A stretch of DNA of 64,000 bases, from contig NZ_BMVO01000022.1 in the NCBI RefSeq assembly GCF_014650755.1, forward strand, positions 1-64,000. The letters are read 5' to 3'. Made by a program: the position numbers and the translations under genes. The DNA is from Streptomyces chryseus. GTDB lineage: Bacteria; Actinomycetota; Actinomycetes; Streptomycetales; Streptomycetaceae. This document shows positions 58,412 to 64,000 of this stretch, in pieces (position 1 is the first letter of the stretch; every line of letters starts with the position of its first letter). The notes under the pieces were generated by a model, which worked only from the letters and a program-made list of their open reading frames with translations, ran no database searches and was not told where the DNA came from.

Positions 58412-59683
58412 GTGGGCCTTGTCGTGCAGAAGTACGGAGGCTCCTCCGTTGCCGATGCCGAAGGCATCAAGCGGGTCGCCAAGCGAATCGTCGATGCCAA
58501 GAAGAACGGCCACCAGGTCGTTGTCGTGGTGTCGGCGATGGGCGACACGACGGACGAGTTGATCGATCTCGCCGAGCAGGTATCCCCGATCCCTGCCGGC
58601 CGTGAATTCGACATGCTGCTGACCGCGGGTGAGCGGATCTCCATGGCGCTGCTGGCCATGGCGATCAAGAACCTGGGCCACGAGGCCCAGTCGTTCACGG
58701 GCAGCCAGGCGGGTGTCATCACCGACTCGGTCCACAACAAAGCGCGCATCATCGATGTCACGCCGGGCCGTATCCGCACCGCCCTCGACGAGGGCAACAT
58801 CGCCATCGTCGCCGGGTTCCAGGGTGTGTCCCAGGACAAGAAGGACATCACCACCCTCGGCCGGGGCGGGTCGGACACGACCGCGGTCGCCCTCGCGGCG
58901 GCGCTGGACGCCGAGGTCTGTGAGATCTACACCGATGTGGACGGTGTCTTCACCGCCGACCCTCGGGTCGTGAAGAAGGCCCGGAAGATCGACTGGATCT
59001 CCTTCGAGGACATGCTGGAGCTCGCAGCCTCCGGCTCCAAGGTGCTGCTGCACCGGTGCGTCGAGTACGCACGCCGATACAACATCCCGATCCACGTGCG
59101 GTCGTCCTTCTCGGGACTGCGCGGCACCTGGGTCAGCAACGAGCCGCAAGGGGACCAGCAGGTGGAGCACGCCATCATCTCCGGAGTCGCCCACGACGTC
59201 TCCGAAGCCAAGGTCACCGTCGTCGGTGTGCCGGACAAGCCGGGCGAGGCCGCGGCGATCTTCCGGGCCGTCGCGGACGCCGAGATCAACATCGACATGG
59301 TCGTGCAGAACGTCTCGGCCGCGTCGACCGGTCTGACCGACATCTCCTTCACCCTTCCCAAGACCGAGGGCCGCAAGGCCATCGACGCGCTGGAGAAGAC
59401 GAAGACCGCCGTCGGGTACGACTCCCTCAGGTACGACGACCAGATCGGCAAGATCTCGCTGGTCGGCGCCGGCATGAAGACGAACCCGGGCGTCACGGCG
59501 GGCTTCTTCGAGGCGCTGGCCGACGCGGGCGTGAACATCGAGCTGATCTCGACCTCCGAGATCCGCATCTCGGTCGTGACCCGCGCCGACGACGTCAACG
59601 AGGCCGTGCGCGCCGTGCACTCGGCCTTCGGCCTCGACAGCGACTCCGACGAGGCGGTCGTCTACGGCGGCACCGGAAGGTGA
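58412..59683 (+). CDS. ask: Aspartate kinase
   Basis: A protein of 423 residues. The amino-acid kinase domain has VQKYGGSSVADAEG, GERISMALLAMA, TLGRGGSDTTAVALA and YTDVDGVFTADPR. Two ACT domains occupy residues ~255-420 (VTVVGVPDKPGEAAAIFRA, KISLVGAGMKTNPG) and bind lysine/threonine in related actinobacterial enzymes. It makes aspartyl-phosphate for lysine, threonine, methionine and DAP. The GTG follows GAGGAGCGCAC. It is 7 bp upstream of asd in one operon. An internal start for a beta subunit is described separately. Confidence 0.96.
   Translation: MGLVVQKYGGSSVADAEGIKRVAKRIVDAKKNGHQVVVVVSAMGDTTDELIDLAEQVSPIPAGREFDMLLTAGERISMALLAMAIKNLGHEAQSFTGSQAGVITDSVHNKARIIDVTPGRIRTALDEGNIAIVAGFQGVSQDKKDITTLGRGGSDTTAVALAAALDAEVCEIYTDVDGVFTADPRVVKKARKIDWISFEDMLELAASGSKVLLHRCVEYARRYNIPIHVRSSFSGLRGTWVSNEPQGDQQVEHAIISGVAHDVSEAKVTVVGVPDKPGEAAAIFRAVADAEINIDMVVQNVSAASTGLTDISFTLPKTEGRKAIDALEKTKTAVGYDSLRYDDQIGKISLVGAGMKTNPGVTAGFFEALADAGVNIELISTSEIRISVVTRADDVNEAVRAVHSAFGLDSDSDEAVVYGGTGR
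59162..59683 (+). CDS. Internal in-frame start: aspartate kinase beta subunit
   Basis: A GTG at 59162 with AAGGGG 8 nt upstream would give a 173-residue protein beginning VEHAIISGVAHDVSEAKV, the two ACT domains alone. The same arrangement (alpha and beta from one gene, beta about 170 residues with a matching N-terminus) is known in Corynebacterium glutamicum lysC. It is inferred for this organism. Confidence 0.6.
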   Translation: MEHAIISGVAHDVSEAKVTVVGVPDKPGEAAAIFRAVADAEINIDMVVQNVSAASTGLTDISFTLPKTEGRKAIDALEKTKTAVGYDSLRYDDQIGKISLVGAGMKTNPGVTAGFFEALADAGVNIELISTSEIRISVVTRADDVNEAVRAVHSAFGLDSDSDEAVVYGGTGR

Positions 59684-59690
59684 CGCACCA

Positions 59691-60749
59691 GTGACGGGCA
59701 AGCCGACGCTCGCGGTCGTCGGAGCGACCGGAGCCGTCGGCGCCGTCATGCTCCAGATCCTGTCCCAGCACGCCGATGTCTGGGGCGAGATCAGACTCCT
59801 CGCGTCCCCGCGCTCGGCCGGCCGCAAGCTGGTCGTGCGCGGGGTGGAGACCGAGGTCCTGGCGCTGTCGGAGGAGGCCCTGGCGGGCGTCGACGTCGCG
59901 ATGTTCGACGTACCCGACGACGTGGCCGCCCACTGGGCGCCGATCGCCGCCGCCCAGGGCGCGGTGGTGGTGGACAACTCCGCGGCCTTCCGCATGGACC
60001 CGGACGTTCCGCTGGTCGTCCCCGAGGTCAACCCGCATGCCGTACGGGTCCGCCCGCGCTCCATCGTGGCGAGCCCGAACTGCACCACGCTGTCGATGAT
60101 CGTGGCCGTGGGCGCGCTGCACGCCGAGTTCGGCCTGGCCGGCCTCGTCGTCTCCTCGTACCAGGCGGTGAGCGGTGAGGGCCGCGCCGGCGTCGACACG
60201 CTGCGCACCCAGCTCTCCCTGGTCGCCGGTACGGAACTGGGGACGAACCCGGGCGACGTGCGGCGGGCCGTCGGCGAGGACACCGGCCCCTTCGCCGCGC
60301 CGATCGCGCTCAACGTGGTGCCGTGGGCCGGGTCGCTCGCCGACGACGGCTGGTCCTCGGAGGAGCTGAAGGTACGCGCCGAGTCGCGCAAGATCCTCGA
60401 CCGGCCCGGACTGCCGGTCTCGGTCACGTGCGTACGGGTCCCCGTGCTCACGACCCACTCGCTCGCCGTGCACGCGCGGTTCGAGAACGAGGTGTCGGTC
60501 GAGCGGGCGCACGAGATCCTGGCGACCGCGCCGGGTGTGGTGCTGTTCGACAACCCGGCGGCGGGCGAGTTCCCGACACCGGCCGACGTGGTGGGGACGG
60601 ACCCGACGTGGGTGGGGCGGGTGCGGCGGTCGCTGGACGACCCCACGGCGCTCGAGCTGTTCGTGTGCGGCGACAATCTCCGCAAGGGCGCCGCGCTCAA
60701 CACCGCGCAGATCGCCGAGTTGGTGGCCGCGGAATTCGGGACGGCGTGA
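59691..60749 (+). CDS. asd: Aspartate-semialdehyde dehydrogenase
   Basis: A protein of 352 residues. The NADP-binding N-terminus is LAVVGATGAVGAVMLQIL, the catalytic Cys is in ASPNCTTLSM, and the substrate-binding Arg/His lie around TCVRVPVLTTHSLAV. It reduces aspartyl-phosphate, the next step after the kinase. The GTG at 59691 has GGAAGG at the end of ask about 10 nt upstream. A compound hairpin terminator follows. Confidence 0.95.
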   Translation: MTGKPTLAVVGATGAVGAVMLQILSQHADVWGEIRLLASPRSAGRKLVVRGVETEVLALSEEALAGVDVAMFDVPDDVAAHWAPIAAAQGAVVVDNSAAFRMDPDVPLVVPEVNPHAVRVRPRSIVASPNCTTLSMIVAVGALHAEFGLAGLVVSSYQAVSGEGRAGVDTLRTQLSLVAGTELGTNPGDVRRAVGEDTGPFAAPIALNVVPWAGSLADDGWSSEELKVRAESRKILDRPGLPVSVTCVRVPVLTTHSLAVHARFENEVSVERAHEILATAPGVVLFDNPAAGEFPTPADVVGTDPTWVGRVRRSLDDPTALELFVCGDNLRKGAALNTAQIAELVAAEFGTA

Positions 60750-60837
60750 AGCGGAGTACTGCGTAGAATCTGTGACGCTCTGTGAGTAAGTCGAAGTCTG
60801 GACTACTTGAACCGGGGCGTCGTTCTGTTCGATCATT

Positions 60838-60878
60838 CGCTCCCCGCCCCTGCTGCAACCGCAGTCGGGAGGGGAGCG
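60838..60878 (+). terminator. Compound terminator after asd
   Basis: Outer 8-bp arms CGCTCCCC (60838-60845) and GGGGAGCG (60871-60878) enclose a small CTGC/GCAG stem, followed by TCTTTGCG. It separates asd from the sigma factor gene. Confidence 0.65.
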
Positions 60879-61015
60879 TCTTTGCGGTCGTCCCGGCAAA
60901 GGTCGCGACACATGGGGCATTCAGGAGGGGGAGTACGCATGCGGGCGTTTACTGCCGCGTCAAAAGCGGTGCGTCGCGCGTACAACCCTGACGGGGGGAA
61001 GAGTGTCCAACAGGC

Positions 61016-61675
61016 GTGGCAGAGGTTCTCGACATCACAGTGGTCCCGGTTCGCGGCGCGGCAGTGCGCCCTCTCCGCCGACCCCGCACGCCCGGCGGCA
61101 TGCCGGTGATCGCTCCCATGCCGACGGCGCGGTCCGCGCGCATACCGTCCCCGCGCGAGGGCGTTGAAGACGCCATGACCGCGGGCACCACAGTTGACCA
61201 CCTGACCGAAACCTATCGAGCCCACTACCGCTCGCTGCTGGGCCTGGCGGCGCTGCTGCTCGACGACACGGCCTCGTGTGAGGACGTCGTGCAGGAAGCG
61301 TTCATACGGGTGCACTCCGCGCGCAACCGCGTCCGCGACCCCCAGAAGACCCTGGCCTACCTGCGCCAGACGGTGGTCAACCTCTCCCGCTCGGCGCTGC
61401 GGCGCCGCATCCTCGGGCTGAAGCTGCTGTCGAAGCCGATGCCGGACATGGCGAGCGCGGAGGAGGGGGCGTACGACCAGCTGGAGCGCGACGCGCTGAT
61501 CAAGGCGATGCGCGGACTCCAGCGGCGCCAGCGCGAGGTGCTGGTCCTGCGGTACTTCGCGGACATGACCGAGGCCCAGTGCGCCGAGACGCTGGGCATA
61601 TCCCTGGGCTCGGTGAAGGCGTACGGCTCACGCGGCATAGCGGCGTTGCGCGTCGCCATGGAGGCCTCGGCATGA
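61016..61675 (+). CDS. ECF-type (SigE-family) RNA polymerase sigma factor
   Basis: A protein of 219 residues. After a ~55-residue Arg/Pro-rich N-terminal extension, region 2 runs YRAHYRSLLGLAALLLDD...EDVVQEAFIRVHSARNRV and region 4 RRQREVLVLRYFADMTEAQCAETLGISLGSVKAYGSRG. Both are intact. The GTG at 61016 is taken as start; homologues I recall begin MAEVL, so the extension is probably real. The stop overlaps the next gene by 4 bp (ATGA). The coupled downstream membrane protein is the likely regulator. Confidence 0.88.
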   Translation: MAEVLDITVVPVRGAAVRPLRRPRTPGGMPVIAPMPTARSARIPSPREGVEDAMTAGTTVDHLTETYRAHYRSLLGLAALLLDDTASCEDVVQEAFIRVHSARNRVRDPQKTLAYLRQTVVNLSRSALRRRILGLKLLSKPMPDMASAEEGAYDQLERDALIKAMRGLQRRQREVLVLRYFADMTEAQCAETLGISLGSVKAYGSRGIAALRVAMEASA

Positions 61676-63087
61676 GCGGCAAGCAAGAGCGGCACGGGCC
61701 GGACGGGCCGTTGAACGACCTGACTGGAAAAGCGATTGTGAACGACGGGCCGAACAAGCGCGAGAACCGCGACGAGCCGGAAGCGGAGCCGACCGTCGAG
61801 CCGGACACCGAGCCGACCGACGAACAGAGCGCGGAGCCGGACATCGAACAGAGCGACGAAACGGCGGGGCCGGAAGCGGCGGGTCCCGAACCGGACGCCG
61901 AGACCCCGGACGCGGCCTCGATCTCGGACGCCATCCTCAAGTCGATGCCGGCCGCGGATTCGGCCCCGGACTCGGACGCGACCCCGAAGTCGGACCCCGG
62001 CACCGACTCGGACCTCGACGACTTCGGTACGGACGAGCTGGCCCTGCGCCGGATGCTGCGTGGCGCCGTCGAGGAGCTGGAGCCGTCGCGGAACGCCCTG
62101 GACCACCTGCGCAAGGCGGTACCCGCCCGGCGCGCCAGGCGACGCCAGGCCGTCGTCGGCATGGCGGCCGCCGCGCTGTTCGTGGGCATGGCGGTCCCCG
62201 CCTTCGTCCATGTGGCGAACACCGCCGACTCGTCCGACGCGCGTCCCTCGATAGCGGGCCACGGCCAGGACACGCACGGTGGCACCGGCTGGCAGAAGGG
62301 CAACGAGGGCGGCAAGAAGGAGGCGGAGAAGCCTTCCGACAAGTCGACCTCGAAGAGCGACAAGGAAAAGAAGGAAGACAAGAAGAAGAATCCCAGGAAG
62401 GGTTCTTCGGGGACCGGAACGGGAGCCGGCACCGGCACCGGGGGCGGTGACGCCGGCGAGGCGCCTGGCAGCGTGTCCGCTTCCGTGCCGACGTGCGGCG
62501 CGAGCCAGCTCGCCACCTTCGCCGCCTACGTGAACGCGCCGGACGCCGAGGGCAAGGTGTACGGCAAGTTCCAGATCTCCAACGCCTCCCAGATGGCGTG
62601 CACGATCGCCGGCAGCGGATCGGTGGGCGTCCAGGCGATGGGCGCGGCCGACCCGGCGCGCGTCAACGTCGTCGACCACACCTCGGGCGACGCGGCGTAC
62701 GGCCTGCCGGACCCGTCCCTGGAGACGACCGGCCTGCTGCTGGAGCCCGGTATGAGGTACGAGGTGCAGTTCGCCTGGGTGCCGACGGAGACCTGCCCGA
62801 CCACCGGTACGCCGCCCGACCCCACGCCCACCCAGGACCCCGGCCCCGGCCCGACCGGCGGCGGCACGGGAAGCGGTGACGGCGGCAGCGGCGCCGCGAC
62901 CGGGGGCGGCGGCGACGCGGAGCAGACCGGCACGGAGCCGCAGCTCGGCTCGGAGGACGGCGGCACGGCGGACGGCAGCGTCGTGGTGAGCCACACCCCG
63001 GCGGCGGGCGGGCCGACACCGGTGGCGACGATCACGAACGCCTGCGCGGGGACGGTCTACCGCACGGGCGTGCTGGCGGCGTCGTAA
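61672..63087 (+). CDS. Sigma-factor-coupled single-span membrane protein
   Basis: A protein of 471 residues. Residues 1-~155 are acidic with a repetitive Glu/Pro/Asp/Thr region, then a basic helix (ALDHLRKAVPARRARRRQ). One membrane span lies at ~160-183 (VVGMAAAALFVGMAVPAFVH). The outside part has a Lys/Ser-rich linker and a Cys-containing domain (CGASQLATFAAYV, ISNASQMACTIAGSG, VQFAWVPTETCP) resembling DUF4232, then a Gly/Thr-rich tail. It overlaps the sigma gene (ATGA). The layout suits an anti-sigma factor or sensor, but no classical zinc anti-sigma motif is seen. Confidence 0.75.
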   Translation: MSGKQERHGPDGPLNDLTGKAIVNDGPNKRENRDEPEAEPTVEPDTEPTDEQSAEPDIEQSDETAGPEAAGPEPDAETPDAASISDAILKSMPAADSAPDSDATPKSDPGTDSDLDDFGTDELALRRMLRGAVEELEPSRNALDHLRKAVPARRARRRQAVVGMAAAALFVGMAVPAFVHVANTADSSDARPSIAGHGQDTHGGTGWQKGNEGGKKEAEKPSDKSTSKSDKEKKEDKKKNPRKGSSGTGTGAGTGTGGGDAGEAPGSVSASVPTCGASQLATFAAYVNAPDAEGKVYGKFQISNASQMACTIAGSGSVGVQAMGAADPARVNVVDHTSGDAAYGLPDPSLETTGLLLEPGMRYEVQFAWVPTETCPTTGTPPDPTPTQDPGPGPTGGGTGSGDGGSGAATGGGGDAEQTGTEPQLGSEDGGTADGSVVVSHTPAAGGPTPVATITNACAGTVYRTGVLAAS

Positions 63088-63104
63088 CGACGGAGCGGCG
63101 GGCA

Positions 63105-63143
63105 AGCGGGGCGGGCATGGCCGAAGGCGGCGCCCGCCCCGCT
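63105..63143. terminator. Bidirectional terminator hairpin
   Basis: Perfect 12-bp arms (63105-63116/63132-63143) with a 15-nt loop, between the sigma-coupled membrane gene and the SURF1 gene. Confidence 0.82.
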
Positions 63144-63154
63144 CCCGTACGACG

Positions 63155-63994
63155 TCAGCCGCGCGCCCCGGACCCGGAGTCCGTACTGGCCGCGGAGGCG
63201 GAGGCGGGGACGGCGGCCGGACCGGAGGCGGCGGCCACCGGCTCGCCCTCCTCCTGGATCCCGAGGGCGAGGTCCCGGGCGGCTTCCGCCTCGCGGCGCA
63301 TGAGACGGAACCACATGAACAGCACGAAGCCGGCGAAGACGAACCACTCACCGGTGTAGCCGAGGTTCTGGAACGCCTTGAGGTCGAGGCCGCTGCCCTG
63401 CGGGGCCACCGCCGGGACGGGCAGCATGCCGGAATCGCTTTGGGTGAGCGTGATCCAGGCGTCGTACACGTCGTACGGAACGAGATTGACGAGCGAGGCG
63501 GCGCTGATCATCCCCAGCTGCCCCTTCGGCAGCCCGCCACCCGCGTGCACACCGTCGGTACCCGGGTTCTCCGACGCCTGGAGCGCGCCGGTCACGGTGA
63601 CTTCGCCCGAGGGCGCGGCGGGGGCCCCGGCCCCGGCGGGCAGCCAGCCGCGGACGACGGGCAGTGCCTTGCCGCCGTCCGTACGCAGCAGGGTCAGCAC
63701 GTACGCACCGCGCCGGCCGTCGACCTCCCGCCCGGGCACGACGAACTGCTCGGCGTAACGCCCGGTCGCGGTGGCCGGGCGCCCGGAGGTCTCCTTGTCG
63801 ACGGGCAGCAGCCTGTCGAGCGGTACGGCGGCCTGCCTGCCGGGGTCGGGCTTCTCCTCGGCGGCCTGGTGGGTCTCGACGCGGTCTTCGAACCGCCCGA
63901 GCTGCCAGGACCCCATGAAGACGCAGAAGGGAATGGCCAGCACGACGAAGAGGTGGATCCCCCACCAGCGGGGCGTCAGCAGGAACCGGTACAC
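63155..63994 (-). CDS. SURF1 family protein
   Basis: A protein of 279 residues with the SURF1 layout: N-terminal span (WWGIHLFVVLAIPFCVFMGSWQLGRF), a periplasm-facing domain with GRYAEQFVVPGREVDGRRGAYVLTLL and RGWLPAG, and a second span near residue 220 (EWFVFAGFVLFMWFRLMRR). The C-terminus is Ala/Ser-rich. SURF1 assists cytochrome aa3 oxidase assembly. The GTG at 63994 is the last usable start within the window; the ribosome-binding site would lie beyond the end, so a start just outside cannot be excluded. Confidence 0.88.
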   Translation of the reverse strand: MYRFLLTPRWWGIHLFVVLAIPFCVFMGSWQLGRFEDRVETHQAAEEKPDPGRQAAVPLDRLLPVDKETSGRPATATGRYAEQFVVPGREVDGRRGAYVLTLLRTDGGKALPVVRGWLPAGAGAPAAPSGEVTVTGALQASENPGTDGVHAGGGLPKGQLGMISAASLVNLVPYDVYDAWITLTQSDSGMLPVPAVAPQGSGLDLKAFQNLGYTGEWFVFAGFVLFMWFRLMRREAEAARDLALGIQEEGEPVAAASGPAAVPASASAASTDSGSGARG

Positions 63995-64000
63995 CCCACC

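Overview
The window is chromosomal DNA of a high-GC actinomycete, almost certainly Streptomyces. The reasons are very high third-position GC, frequent GTG starts, many leaderless promoters, a HspR/HAIR heat-shock regulon, and a gene order (dcd, dnaK-grpE-dnaJ-hspR, clpB, speE-like, pyrE, fba, kynA-kynU, purA, recR, ask-asd) that I remember from the core chromosome of Streptomyces coelicolor. A perfect parS core site near 29.5 kb fits the chromosome core within a few hundred kb of oriC. I see no rRNA, tRNA, IS element, prophage or CRISPR array, and no classical biosynthetic gene cluster.

Layout. 0-8.4 kb: dcd and a phosphoribosyltransferase; a Yip1-type membrane protein; two secreted FG-GAP repeat proteins; a membrane-bound Fe-S oxidoreductase; and a short, degenerate sugar-phosphate transferase. 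8.5-12.9 kb: the dnaK-grpE-dnaJ-hspR operon under two HAIR operators. 13-17.8 kb: a secreted PA14/fibronectin-III protein, two paralogous LuxR-type regulators, and a divergent two-gene unit encoding a small exported peptide with repeated DLxWDS motifs and a Rieske-like protein lacking its metal histidines. This last locus is the best candidate for an undescribed system. 17.9-21 kb: a PPOX-fold protein and clpB with its own HAIR site. 21-30.7 kb: mostly housekeeping genes (YbjN-like protein, membrane mannosyltransferase, aminotransferase, DUF2617, membrane-fused spermidine synthase-like protein, aldose epimerase, pyrE, fba).

30.8-37 kb: an MFS exporter, a DUF3151 protein and a tryptophan-to-anthranilate pathway (kynA, kynU, a kynurenine formamidase-like hydrolase), followed by an NmrA-type reductase. 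37-43.8 kb: a two-component system, a Uma2-type protein, a P450, a three-gene WXG100-like locus and a degenerate diacylglycerol-kinase-like protein. 43.9-48.3 kb: purA, a receptor-type Ser/Thr kinase, and a MarR/DJ-1 pair with two operator dyads over its promoter. 48.4-56.6 kb: a class III aminotransferase, a GntR regulator, a very large GT2-membrane fusion, a SLATT-like 2-TM protein, ybaB-recR and a DUF5063 protein. 56.7-64 kb: a repeat-rich membrane protein, ask-asd, an ECF sigma factor with a translationally coupled membrane partner, and a SURF1 protein.

Most convergent gene pairs are separated by long perfect hairpins acting as bidirectional terminators. At least eight genes have a TANNNT box 10-14 bp before the start codon and no ribosome-binding site, so they are predicted to be leaderless.
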